53,277 nt of DNA from a virus. How positions within the stretch are numbered: the stretch's first letter is position 1; each line of letters starts with the position of its first letter. Position numbers and translations under genes: made by a program. The notes below the pieces were generated by a model, which was not told the origin of the DNA, ran no database searches, and was given only the letters and a program-made list of their open reading frames with translations. The DNA lies in IMG/VR virus record IMGVR_UViG_3300049216_000094, positions 1 through 53,277 of that record. One strand, written 5' to 3'. Below are positions 1 to 8,023 of this stretch, one piece after another.

Positions 1-187
1 AAGAACTGGTGGACAAGTATCTTCTAAAACATTTTAGAAAAGAGAATGGCGCGACACGTCGAATCGCATGCGCGTGTATTGATTCTGGTGGGCACCACAC
101 TCAGGCCGTGTACGATTTTTGTAAAACTCGGCTTGGCCGCAAGGTGTTTGCGATTAAAGGCGGTTCGGAACCTGGTGGCAAACGTTC
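1..187. repeat. Terminal direct repeat, left copy
   Basis: Bases 1-187 match 53091-53277 except for two substitutions: T128 against G53218 and G143 against A53233. Both fall in third codon positions of the terminase gene and are synonymous (Thr, Lys). This is what an assembled circular genome looks like when its ends overlap. The mismatches point to two strains in the sample rather than to an exact duplicated terminus. Confidence 0.9.
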
Positions 188-740
188 TCCGGTATGGCCG
201 ACTTCAAAACCGACACATCGCAAAAAGAAGGCATTTCGACCGATTATTCTCGGCGTAAACGCTGCAAAAGATGTTATCTACAAACGATTGTCGATTGACA
301 CGCCAGGGCCGGGTTTTATGCACTTTCCGCCTGATCGATCGGAAAACTATTTTGCGCAACTTACCGCTGAAAAACTGGTCGCCAAGTTCGTTAACGGGTT
401 TCGGTTTCGCGTATGGGAATTGCCCCCCGGCCGGTCGAACGAAGTGCTCGACACAACGGTGTACTCTTACGCAGCGCTTTGCGCTTTGAAGCAGTTCAAC
501 ATTAAACTGTCGTCACGCCGATCGCTTGAACCCCCGGAGCCTGAAACCGTGGTTGAAAATACTGAAACGCCCGCACAGACCGCGGCAAGCGAACCGGTCG
601 CGCCGGCCAAACCTGCTGCGCCTGTTGAACGGCCTAAAGGCGCATCGGTTACAGTAGTCCCAAATCAGCCTATTGTGGGCAATTCGGATGACGCGGCCCG
701 AAGCGCGTTGCTGAAACGACTGGTCGGTAAGCTCGCCTGA
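1..740 (+). CDS. Terminase large subunit, C-terminal part (continues from 51797-53277)
   Basis: This is the 3' end of the lambda gpA-type terminase large subunit. Its frame is the same as the open frame running off the right end of the window, and the 187-base overlap joins them into one 677-residue protein. The segment carries the nuclease part, with an acidic DSGGHHTQAVYDFC stretch typical of the gpA family, then a Pro/Ala-rich C-terminal tail. The GTG at base 9 is an internal valine codon, not a real start. The stop overlaps the start of the gpW-like gene, so the two are translationally coupled. The protein cuts concatemeric DNA and drives it into the prohead. Confidence 0.93.
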   Translation, partial: ELVDKYLLKHFRKENGATRRIACACIDSGGHHTQAVYDFCKTRLGRKVFAIKGGSEPGGKRSPVWPTSKPTHRKKKAFRPIILGVNAAKDVIYKRLSIDTPGPGFMHFPPDRSENYFAQLTAEKLVAKFVNGFRFRVWELPPGRSNEVLDTTVYSYAALCALKQFNIKLSSRRSLEPPEPETVVENTETPAQTAASEPVAPAKPAAPVERPKGASVTVVPNQPIVGNSDDAARSALLKRLVGKLA

Positions 741-1066
741 TGACGACGGAAATTGTTAGCGATCTCGGTTTTGGAGACTATCCGTATGCGATCGGACCTT
801 TGGGGTTCGACCCTACGATGTCGAGCTTGGCCGGCATTCCGACTGCGGTGCTTCAACAACAGCTTAATGTAATGCAAATGGCCGTTTTTCAGTTATCCAG
901 CGGCACTAAAGTTGTCGAAGCCAAATACACTCAAGGAGACGGAGAAAAAGCCGTTCGCTATACGCAAGCGAACCTCGGCATGTTGAACGCCATGATCCAG
1001 TTGCTGCAAATGCAACTTGGAATAACGCCGCGTGCTCGCCGGCCGATTTCAATGGTGTACCGATAA
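740..1066 (+). CDS. Head-tail connector, gpW-like
   Basis: A 108-residue protein. Its centre and C-terminus have the gpW pattern: a helix, a short VVEAKY hairpin, the Gly-rich stretch TQGDGEKAVRYT and a second helix. It sits between terminase and portal, exactly where lambda gpW lies. gpW closes the filled head below the portal and provides the surface for tail attachment. The start overlaps the terminase stop, and the stop overlaps the portal start by one base. The N-terminal 35 residues (SDLGFGDYPYAIGPLG) are longer than in lambda gpW and of unknown role. Confidence 0.75.
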   Translation: MTTEIVSDLGFGDYPYAIGPLGFDPTMSSLAGIPTAVLQQQLNVMQMAVFQLSSGTKVVEAKYTQGDGEKAVRYTQANLGMLNAMIQLLQMQLGITPRARRPISMVYR

Positions 1067-2787
1067 TGGCACGCACTTTGCCTGTTAGGATGGCGCGCGT
1101 GCCGGAACCGCCGCAGCAGTCGATGATTCTCGATCAATCGGGGCGCCCGATCGAAGCAAAACCGATTCAGCGTCGCACTGCGGCGTTGGCAGGCGGCTCG
1201 AACATTCCTTACGACGCCGCAGATTTTTCAAACCCGCACTTTGCAATGTGGAACCCGTTTTTGGGTTCCGCAGACGGCGAGTACAACCCGTACCGTGATC
1301 GCGTTGTTGCGCGGGTCCGCGATCTCGTTCGCAACGATGGGTGGGCTTCGGGCGTTGTTACGCGCATTTTGGATAACACGGTCGGCGCGACGTTTCGCCC
1401 GCTATCGAAGCCTGATTATCGCGGACTCGCAGCGATGACTGGCATCAAAGCATTTGACGCGAAATGGGCAGACGAGTACGGCCGTGCGATTGATACCTGT
1501 TGGCGCGCTTGGGCGTTGAACCCAGGCTTTTGGGCCGACACACAGCGCGGCATGACGGTTAATCAGCAATTCCGCCTTGCGTTTCGCCACAAGCTTGTCG
1601 ATGGCGACGCGCTTGCGCAGATCGTATATAAACGTGATCGCATCGGCTACGGGAAAGCTCGGTACGGCACGACGCTTAATTTGATTGACCCTGATCGTTT
1701 GTCGAACCCAGGTCAAGTGTTCGACATGAAGAACTTGCGCGGCGGCGTCGCTATCGACGACGACGGCGCGGCGATGGGCTACCACATTCGGCGTGCGCAC
1801 CAAGCAGACTGGTTCAACGCGCCGAACTCGCTGGTCTGGGATTACGTCCCGCGCGAAACGAAATGGGGTCGTCCGATCATGATCCACGATTTCGACCGTA
1901 CGCGCGCGGGCGAGCACCGCGGCGCGGGCGGCATTTTTGCGCCGATTCTTGATCGCATTCGCATGCTTGCCAAATACGATCGTGCAGAGCTAGACGCCGC
2001 GATTATCAACGCGACGTTTGCCGCTTTTATCGAATCGCCGTTTGACGCTCAGATGGTCGAACAAGCGCTTGGCGACGAGATTGACCTGAATCAATACCAA
2101 ATGGGCCGCAGCGAGTTTCACCAACAGCGAAAATTGCTGGTGGGCGAATCGAAAATGCTGAACCTATACCCCGGCGAAAAAATCGGCACCGTTGACGCTG
2201 CGCGGCCTAGCACGAATTTTGGCACGTTCGAGTCTGCGTTTTTGCGCAACGTGGCTTCGGCCACAGGCTTGACCGAACAACAAGTTTCGCAAGATTGGCG
2301 CGGCGTGAACTATTCATCGGCGCGCGCCGCGTTGCTCGAATCGTGGAAAACGCTGCAACGGCGCCGCGCGGATTTCGGCAACGGTTTTGGGCTGCAAGTG
2401 CGTTGCGCGGTGCTCGAAGAATTTCACGCTGTAGAAGAACTGCCACTTCCGAAAGGCGCACCGGACTTTGCCGACTTTCGCGCTATGTACGCAGCGTGCC
2501 GGTGGGGCGGTCCTGGCCGGGGCTACCCTGATCCGGTAGCCGATCGGGAAGGCGCAGTCCTCGGCATGACGGCGGGGCTTACCACGCTCGAAATGGAAGC
2601 GTTGGAAGGGTCCGATATGGACTGGGAGGAAATTCTCGATCAGCGCGAAATCGAAGTGCGCGGCTTTACTGAACGCGGGCTGCCGGTTCCGGAATGGTCC
2701 GGCGTAATGGCGGCGGCACAAGCCAACAAAGGCGGTTCTCACGATCCTAATTCACCGAATTACCGAAGCACGCCAGGAGAACAATGA
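1066..2787 (+). CDS. Portal protein, lambda gpB family
   Basis: A 573-residue portal of the lambda gpB family. Family traits include the early NPHFAMWNPFLGSADGEYNP segment, the VARVRDLVRNDGWASGVV helix, LIDPDRLSNP, the GYHIRRAHQADW region and the SATGLTEQQVSQDWRGVNYSS segment. It forms the dodecameric ring at one capsid vertex through which DNA enters and leaves. The start overlaps the gpW-like stop; the stop overlaps the next ATG in ATGA. Length is close to lambda gpB (533), with an extra polar C-terminal tail. The assignment is firm from motif order and position. Confidence 0.95.
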   Translation: MARTLPVRMARVPEPPQQSMILDQSGRPIEAKPIQRRTAALAGGSNIPYDAADFSNPHFAMWNPFLGSADGEYNPYRDRVVARVRDLVRNDGWASGVVTRILDNTVGATFRPLSKPDYRGLAAMTGIKAFDAKWADEYGRAIDTCWRAWALNPGFWADTQRGMTVNQQFRLAFRHKLVDGDALAQIVYKRDRIGYGKARYGTTLNLIDPDRLSNPGQVFDMKNLRGGVAIDDDGAAMGYHIRRAHQADWFNAPNSLVWDYVPRETKWGRPIMIHDFDRTRAGEHRGAGGIFAPILDRIRMLAKYDRAELDAAIINATFAAFIESPFDAQMVEQALGDEIDLNQYQMGRSEFHQQRKLLVGESKMLNLYPGEKIGTVDAARPSTNFGTFESAFLRNVASATGLTEQQVSQDWRGVNYSSARAALLESWKTLQRRRADFGNGFGLQVRCAVLEEFHAVEELPLPKGAPDFADFRAMYAACRWGGPGRGYPDPVADREGAVLGMTAGLTTLEMEALEGSDMDWEEILDQREIEVRGFTERGLPVPEWSGVMAAAQANKGGSHDPNSPNYRSTPGEQ

Positions 2788-3089
2788 TGAATCTGAATGA
2801 GATCGCGGCCGCGTTTGAGCCGAATGACGAGCAAAACGCGGTTTTGGAAGCCGTGCGCGCCGTTGCGCTCGCCTTTTCAGTGGTGCTCGATTCGGCTAGG
2901 CGCCTCGACGCGGACAACGGCCTCCTTTTGTGGGCGGAAGTCGGTGCCGAGGAAACGCTGCAAACTATCGCCTATGCCGTGCTGCGTCCCTATTCGTTTG
3001 CTAAAAACGAAATGGAGTCGCCAAACCCGAAGCGGCTTCGACTAGGCGAAGCGTTCACCCACGTAGCAACGTGCCGCGCGCCGTTCTGA
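2784..3089 (+). CDS. Hypothetical protein between portal and protease
   Basis: A 101-residue mostly helical protein I do not recognise. It begins at an ATG overlapping the portal stop with a GGAG ribosome site nine bases upstream; a second in-frame ATG follows immediately. Residues 10-60 look like two amphipathic helices (QNAVLEAVRAVALAFSVVL and an alanine/leucine stretch), and the tail is basic. It overlaps the protease start by 19 bases, so it belongs to the morphogenesis operon. A role in head assembly is inferred only from position. Confidence 0.7.
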   Translation: MMNLNEIAAAFEPNDEQNAVLEAVRAVALAFSVVLDSARRLDADNGLLLWAEVGAEETLQTIAYAVLRPYSFAKNEMESPNPKRLRLGEAFTHVATCRAPF

Positions 3090-3961
3090 CCGTGAGCCAC
3101 CGCCTAGCACATCTTGCAACGCGCGTATTCAACACGCCGCTGATGCTGCACCCTCGCAAGGTCGATGTCATTATGGCAGCCCTCGCGGAACGGTTCGGCG
3201 TTGTCTCGCTCGACAACTTTGCCCCACGGCCCGCAGCATGGGTCGACACGGACAATTTCGAGGAAGAGGGCACGATGCAGCGCGGCGACTACGACATCAT
3301 CGAAGGGGTCGCCCGTATCGAAATCAGCGGCACGCTGGTGAACAAACTAGGGCTGCTCGGTGGCTACAGCGGCCTTACAGGGTATGACGGAATCCGGCAG
3401 AATTTTATGGTCGCGCTTGACGACCCCGAAGTTAAAGGCATCGTGCTTGATATCGACAGCCCAGGCGGCGAAGTCGCCGGCTGTTTCGATCTCGTCGATG
3501 CGATCTACGCGGCCCGCGGAACAAAGCCGGTCATTGCGATTTTGAACGAATCTGCGTATTCAGCAGCTTACGCGCTGGCTTCTGCCGCCGACTATATTAC
3601 GGTGCCGCGCACCGGTGGCGCCGGTTCGGTAGGCGTTATCGCTATGCACGTCGATCTCAGCAAAGCGATTAAAAACGCCGGCATGAAAGTGACGTTTGTC
3701 ACTTATGGCGCTCGTAAAAAAGATGGGCATCCGGAAATTCCTCTTGACCCTGAAGCTAAAGCGGCTTGGCAAACGGACGTAGATACGATGGGCGAATTGT
3801 TCGTATCGACCGTAGCGCGAAATCGCGGCATTGACGTGCAGCGGGTTATTGATACTCAAGCCGGCTGTTACATGGGACAGAAGGCAGTGGATATTGGTTT
3901 CGCCGATAAAGTGTGTTCACCAGCAGAAGCGTTTGACGCATTTTTGGCGTCGGTAGAATAA
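3071..3961 (+). CDS. Prohead protease, S49 (SppA/gpC) family
   Basis: A 296-residue S49 serine peptidase like lambda gpC. Visible features: the DIDSPGGEVAG oxyanion segment (about residues 127-137), the nucleophile region NESAYSAAYALASAAD with Ser164 the likely catalytic serine, and TGGAGSVGVIAMHVD. A GARKKDG stretch further on is where the family's catalytic lysine lies. It matures the prohead by cleaving scaffold and portal. The start is GTG and overlaps the preceding gene. In lambda the scaffold Nu3 is read from inside gene C; here a separate downstream gene fills that place. Confidence 0.92.
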   Translation: MPRAVLTVSHRLAHLATRVFNTPLMLHPRKVDVIMAALAERFGVVSLDNFAPRPAAWVDTDNFEEEGTMQRGDYDIIEGVARIEISGTLVNKLGLLGGYSGLTGYDGIRQNFMVALDDPEVKGIVLDIDSPGGEVAGCFDLVDAIYAARGTKPVIAILNESAYSAAYALASAADYITVPRTGGAGSVGVIAMHVDLSKAIKNAGMKVTFVTYGARKKDGHPEIPLDPEAKAAWQTDVDTMGELFVSTVARNRGIDVQRVIDTQAGCYMGQKAVDIGFADKVCSPAEAFDAFLASVE

Positions 3962-4059
3962 CTTTTAACTATGGTATTTGTTTTTTCAATTGGATCGTGT
4001 AATGATCTTGCTTACGGGCGAAACCCGCATTTTTCTTACTTGATTTTGGGATAAACAAC

Positions 4060-4731
4060 ATGGCTTCCACATCGTCGAAATTTGCGGCTTTTCTCGGCAT
4101 TGGCAAGTATTCTGCGGCTGCCGCTGAATCTGAAGAAGCGAAAAAAGCGTCCGCCGCCAAGAAGTCGGCCGAATCCGACGACGAAAAAGATAAGGATAAA
4201 ATGTCGGACGACAAAGACGACGAAAAGTGCGAAGACGAAGACGACAAGAAGGACATGAAGGGCAAGAAAGCCAAAGGTAAGGCCGAAGACAAGGATTACG
4301 ACGACGCTGACGACGCGGACCCGAAAACCAAAAAAGGTAAAAAGGCCGAAGACGACAGCGACGAGGAAATGCGCGGTACGGGTGTTGCTGCGCTTGCGCG
4401 CATCCGCGAACGCGAACGCATTTCGACCATTGTGCTATCTCCCGATGCCGCGCGCGCGCCTGAACTGGCGCTGTCGCTGGCGCTGGAAACGAAACTTTCT
4501 CGCGCTGAAGCTTTGGCGGTACTGGCGTCGGCGCCGGACGCCGCTGCGCCTCCGGCCGTCAAAGGCAAAACTCCGTACGAAAAATTTATGGAACGGAACG
4601 ACAGCGTGGACGTTACGACTATCGTTCCGGAAACAGGCGCAAATACTGGTAACGATCTCGATCCGAGTACCCCAGAAGGTTTTGCTGCGCTCGCCAAACA
4701 AGTTGCGGCGAAGCGTCACGGTAAGAAGTAA
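4060..4731 (+). CDS. Probable capsid scaffold protein
   Basis: A 223-residue, extremely charged protein between protease and decoration protein, the position of a scaffold. Residues 20-110 are a low-complexity Lys/Asp/Glu stretch (DDEKDKDKMSDDKDDEK and similar). The C-terminal half is helical: an arginine-rich ARIRERERIS helix, then LSRAEALAVLAS, and it ends in a basic KQVAAKRHGKK tail. Scaffolds often bind the capsid shell through such basic C-termini. There is no recognisable enzyme motif. The 98-base gap before it contains a small GGG-CGAAA-CCC hairpin followed by Ts, perhaps an attenuator. Function is inferred from position and composition. Confidence 0.6.
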   Translation: MASTSSKFAAFLGIGKYSAAAAESEEAKKASAAKKSAESDDEKDKDKMSDDKDDEKCEDEDDKKDMKGKKAKGKAEDKDYDDADDADPKTKKGKKAEDDSDEEMRGTGVAALARIRERERISTIVLSPDAARAPELALSLALETKLSRAEALAVLASAPDAAAPPAVKGKTPYEKFMERNDSVDVTTIVPETGANTGNDLDPSTPEGFAALAKQVAAKRHGKK

Positions 4732-4776
4732 TTCTTTTTCACTATTCGCGGCACATAGATACCCAGGAGTTTTGAC

Positions 4777-5217
4777 ATGACGCTTTCCGTGACCAGCATC
4801 GGCGACAACCCGCAAATTCCCGGTAGCGCCGCTGAAACGTATATTCCCGATCAACTTATTGCCGGCGACTTTAAGCTTGTCACCGACAACGTGATTCTCG
4901 CCAGCGGCGTGATTTACACCCGCGGCGCGATTATTGGCGTTACCACGTCAACCGGCTTGGGCACGATTTCAAAAGCGACCGCAACCGATGGTAGCCAGAA
5001 TCCGATCGGTGTTCTCGCCACATTTACCGACTTGACTGCTACCGGGCCGCAGGGCGTTATCAACGGCAACGCCGGCATTTATCTGACCGGCGAGTTTAAC
5101 CAGAACGTGATTGGGCCGCTGCTCGATCCGTCTTGGACGTTGACGACTATCAAGCCCGTGTTGCGCGCGCTTAGCATTTTCCTTAAAGCGGCGGTTTCCG
5201 CTTCAGACCCGACATAA
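4777..5217 (+). CDS. Head decoration protein, gpD-like
   Basis: A 146-residue gpD-family head stabiliser. It begins with the polar arm SIGDNPQIPGSAAETYIPDQLIAGDFKLV. The VTDNVILASGVIYTRGAIIGV strands follow and then an AGIYLTGEFNQNVI segment, which is the family pattern. In lambda-like phages trimers of gpD stud the expanded capsid and resist DNA pressure. It has a good ribosome site (CCAGGAG) and directly precedes the major capsid gene. At 146 residues it is longer than lambda gpD (110), mainly in the N-terminal arm and the C-terminus. Confidence 0.88.
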   Translation: MTLSVTSIGDNPQIPGSAAETYIPDQLIAGDFKLVTDNVILASGVIYTRGAIIGVTTSTGLGTISKATATDGSQNPIGVLATFTDLTATGPQGVINGNAGIYLTGEFNQNVIGPLLDPSWTLTTIKPVLRALSIFLKAAVSASDPT

Positions 5218-5277
5218 TCGGCGGTTTTTACTTTTACTTATTCGACAATCGATACATCGCTCTTTCGGAGTTAGGAC

Positions 5278-6360
5278 ATGCCTGGAATCAACAACACTTT
5301 CGTTTACGACACCGTTAAGCTGATTTCGGTCGTTCCGAACCTGAAGATCGCGCAGACGTTTCTCGTCGATACGTTCTTCCCTGGCGTCAAGATGTCGGAT
5401 GACGAATTCGTTGCGATCGATGTCGATGTCGGCCTCCGCCGCATGGCGCCGTTCGTTTCGCCTTTGGTCGAAGGCAAACTGGTAGAACAGCGTCGCTATC
5501 AGACCAACCTGTTCAAGCCGGCTTACATCAAGGACAAGCGTGCGCCCGACTTGCGCAAGCCGATTCGCCGCATGATCGGCGAACAGATCACAGGCAACTC
5601 CTCTGCTTCTGAGCGGTTCATGGCGAATCTTCAGGCCGAAATGGAAGATCAGATTCAGATTCTCAAGCGCCGCATGGAGTGGATGGCGGCGCAAGCATTG
5701 CAATTCGGCACGGTGACAATCGCCGGCGACGGTTTCGAGACGCAGATTGTCGATTTCGGCCGCGATCCGTCGCTTACCGTCACGTTGACCGGTTCGGCAC
5801 AATGGGGCGTTACCGCGAATTTCGATTCGCAGGGCCGCGATCCGGTGCCGACGACTACCATCGAAGCGGTACAGCGCAACGTGCTGAAAAAGTCCGGCGC
5901 GAAACTGACCGACATCATTTTTACGACAACGCCGTGGCTGCTGTTCCTGAACGCGCGAGGCGTTTACGGAACGGTGCTTTACGACAAGTTCAACAGCTAC
6001 GCCAACAGCGCCAACCCCGGCCCGCAGCAGGCGTTAGGCGCTGTGTGGAAAGGCAAATGGGGCAACTTCGATCTCTGGGAGTATAACGACTGGTACATCG
6101 ACGGCACGACCAACATCGAAACGCCGATGCTCGCCGACGGCACCGTGCTTTTCTGCGGACAGGACATCATGGGCACGCAGGCCTTTGGCGTCATCCTCGA
6201 CCCGCGTCTCGGCTACGTCGCAATGCCGTTCGCGCCGAAAACCTGGATCATGGAAGACCCGGCACAGCAGCTTATGATGATGCAGTCGTCACCGATCGTG
6301 ATTCCGGAACGACCGAACGCTTGCGCCTGTTACACGGTCTGTGCTCCGGTCTACTTCTAA
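5278..6360 (+). CDS. Major capsid protein, gpE family
   Basis: A 360-residue major head protein of the lambda gpE family (HK97 fold). Recognisable parts include the N-terminal FVYDTVKLISVVPNLK region, FVSPLVEGKLVEQRRYQTN, the QRRYQTNLFKPAYIKDKRAP stretch and the long helix ending LKRRMEWMAAQALQFG. Further on are IIFTTTPWLLFL and the GYVAMPFAPKTWIMEDPAQ segment near the end. Length is close to lambda gpE (341). It assembles around the scaffold into the icosahedral shell. It has its own Shine-Dalgarno (TTTCGGAG) after a 60-base gap. Confidence 0.94.
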   Translation: MPGINNTFVYDTVKLISVVPNLKIAQTFLVDTFFPGVKMSDDEFVAIDVDVGLRRMAPFVSPLVEGKLVEQRRYQTNLFKPAYIKDKRAPDLRKPIRRMIGEQITGNSSASERFMANLQAEMEDQIQILKRRMEWMAAQALQFGTVTIAGDGFETQIVDFGRDPSLTVTLTGSAQWGVTANFDSQGRDPVPTTTIEAVQRNVLKKSGAKLTDIIFTTTPWLLFLNARGVYGTVLYDKFNSYANSANPGPQQALGAVWKGKWGNFDLWEYNDWYIDGTTNIETPMLADGTVLFCGQDIMGTQAFGVILDPRLGYVAMPFAPKTWIMEDPAQQLMMMQSSPIVIPERPNACACYTVCAPVYF

Positions 6361-6390
6361 GACCGGCCTTCCACTTTCGAGTACCCAACT

Positions 6391-6699
6391 ATGCCAACCC
6401 CAACCGACCCAAAAGCCAAGCCCGACAGCAAATTGCTGAACATGAAGGGCATCACCGTTGCGCGTGGCAACACGGTCCATCACGGCCTTGATGCGCGCGG
6501 CCAAGCAAAAACATATGCGCCAGGCGAATCGCCTCCTTTCGAGGAAAGCGATGCGGATGACGTGATCCGTCTTATCGAACGCGGCGTGCTTGTCGATGCA
6601 AACAACGTCGATGCCGACGGCAACCAATTGATCGGCGCAGCCGGCAAGTCGTCCGTGCCCAAAGACGGCAACGACAAGGAAAAGGACGACAAAAAGTAA
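6391..6699 (+). CDS. Hypothetical head-completion region protein
   Basis: A 102-residue polar protein directly after the capsid gene. It has a Lys/Pro-rich N-terminus, a compact middle (GITVARGNTVHHGLDARGQ, YAPGESPPFEESDADDVIRLIERGVL) and a highly charged Lys/Asp tail (DGNDKEKDDKK). The middle looks like a small domain found in proteins of structural cassettes. Lambda has FI, an accessory packaging protein, at this position, but I see no convincing sequence match. The next gene follows after one base. Confidence 0.6.
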   Translation: MPTPTDPKAKPDSKLLNMKGITVARGNTVHHGLDARGQAKTYAPGESPPFEESDADDVIRLIERGVLVDANNVDADGNQLIGAAGKSSVPKDGNDKEKDDKK

Positions 6700-6700
6700 A

Positions 6701-7111
6701 GTGTTCGACTGGGATGCCACTGTCCTAGCCGCGAATTTTGAAATTTTCGGTGAACTTTTTACTTATGCCCCTGCTCGCGCGGGGGCTTCGTCGTTTACGA
6801 TCAACGCAATTTTCGACGCGGGCTTCACCAGCGTTGAAATTGATTCCGGTCAGTCGATGTCGTCGGTGCGCCCACGACTCGGGGTACAGATCAGTCAGTT
6901 CACCGTTTTCGGGCAAACGCTACTTGGCAACACTCCGCCGCCAGCCGACTATTCAGCGCCTTTGCAAGGGGACTATGTTCGGCGCGAACTTGACCAGCGT
7001 TTGTACCGCGTAAAAGAAGTCCAGCCGGACAGTCACGGCCACGTTCATCTCGAACTTAACGCCATCGCCACGAACAACGAACTCGCCGTCGCTGAAGCGC
7101 GTTTTGTATGA
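6701..7111 (+). CDS. Head-tail joining protein, gpFII-like
   Basis: A 136-residue protein starting at GTG. It has a beta-rich N-terminal half (YAPARAGASSFTINAIFDAGFTSVEI) and a second half, GDYVRRELDQRLYRVKEVQPDSHGHVHLEL, that resembles phage attachment (gpFII-type) proteins, where a value is placed on the tip of the connector. Position between capsid and tail-terminator genes supports this. Its stop overlaps the following ATG in ATGA. The match is to fold pattern and context rather than a diagnostic motif. Confidence 0.65.
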   Translation: MFDWDATVLAANFEIFGELFTYAPARAGASSFTINAIFDAGFTSVEIDSGQSMSSVRPRLGVQISQFTVFGQTLLGNTPPPADYSAPLQGDYVRRELDQRLYRVKEVQPDSHGHVHLELNAIATNNELAVAEARFV

Positions 7112-7803
7112 ACATTCCCGTCCAGCCCATTCTTGCTCGCAGGTTGATCCGCCTTGCAATTGTGGCGGCGGTTCAGCGCGCAGCAGCTACGGCGGCGATT
7201 GACGGCAGAGCTTGGACTGTCGCCAGTCCTGGCGATTGGCCGACGCCTCCTGAAAAATGCCCCGCGGTTTTAATCCGCACTACCGGCGATACAAAGTCGG
7301 AATGGCACAAAGGTCAATCGGCGTTCGAGTCCACGATCAATATTCAAATTCTTGGCCGCGTGAATTGCCCGGACGAAGAAGCTGCGCAAGACCAGATCGA
7401 AGCGATGGGCTACATCGTCGAAGAAGCGGTTCTGGGCGACTACTGGTTGCGGCAAGTCATTTCGCAATTCGTCACGGTAGTCACTGAACAAGAAGTCAAT
7501 TCAGACGGCGAATACCATTTCGGCGGGTTTCAAATGTCGCTCGGCGTGCAAACTTCCGAAACGTTTATTCAACTTGATCCGGTTCCTGTCGAAACGGTCT
7601 GGCCTCCGCCGCCGCCCGCCGACCCTGTTGATCTCGAATCAGTTCATATCGACGTTGACGCGGCAAACGTGTACTCTCCTACTGGCACTTTTGTCAATCC
7701 TGATTTCCCCAATTCAGCTACACCCGATCCTCGCACTACCGGCCCAGATGGCCGCGTTGAAGTTACGGGCGGCAGCGACACTTTACAGGAACCGCAATCA
7801 TGA
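7108..7803 (+). CDS. Probable tail terminator / tail completion protein
   Basis: A 231-residue protein at the head-tail boundary. Residues 1-150 have the alternating helix and strand pattern of tail-terminator proteins: a first helix (LIRLAIVAAVQRAAA), the CPAVLIRTTGDTKSEW strand region, ESTINIQILGRV, and a helix after CPDEEAAQDQIEAM. The remaining 80 residues are Pro/Asp-rich and look disordered. It overlaps both neighbours by four bases. The Mu gene at this position (gp37) has a comparable role; I infer but cannot prove homology. Confidence 0.6.
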   Translation: MNIPVQPILARRLIRLAIVAAVQRAAATAAIDGRAWTVASPGDWPTPPEKCPAVLIRTTGDTKSEWHKGQSAFESTINIQILGRVNCPDEEAAQDQIEAMGYIVEEAVLGDYWLRQVISQFVTVVTEQEVNSDGEYHFGGFQMSLGVQTSETFIQLDPVPVETVWPPPPPADPVDLESVHIDVDAANVYSPTGTFVNPDFPNSATPDPRTTGPDGRVEVTGGSDTLQEPQS

Positions 7804-8012
7804 TTCCGATTACCGTCACACCGAAACAAGGTTACAAAATTTACGATCCCGCGCGTCAGGATTACCTCGAAGCCGAAGGCCGCGTCGTTGCTGCTGACGA
7901 GTTCTATTGGGATCGACTTGCGCGCGATGGCGATGTTACGATAAGCGCAGTTGCGGAAGTCAAGGCCGCAGCGGCGCCGAACAAAAGCGGCAAACCGAAT
8001 TACAGCGAGTAA
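7800..8012 (+). CDS. DUF2635-family small tail protein
   Basis: A 70-residue protein matching the small DUF2635 family found just before Mu-type sheath genes (Mu gp38 position). The diagnostic part is YDPARQDYLEAEGRVVAADEFYWDRLARDGDV: a conserved proline and an acidic helix preceding a Tyr/Trp-Arg-Leu signature. The function is not known. It starts inside the stop of the preceding gene and ends 11 bases before the sheath start. Confidence 0.8.
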   Translation: MIPITVTPKQGYKIYDPARQDYLEAEGRVVAADEFYWDRLARDGDVTISAVAEVKAAAAPNKSGKPNYSE

Positions 8013-8023
8013 GGGGAAGCACA

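Noticed and set aside
9-740. Independent 243-residue gene starting at GTG 9
   Set aside because: It is the internal continuation of the large terminase across the contig ends.
4013-4038. Terminator between protease and scaffold genes
   Set aside because: Hairpin stem is only three to four pairs; too weak to call, mentioned only in the scaffold entry.
7907-8023. Longer N-terminus for the sheath protein
   Set aside because: Overlaps the DUF2635 gene and gives an arginine-rich segment; GTG 8024 has a ribosome site and begins the normal sheath sequence.
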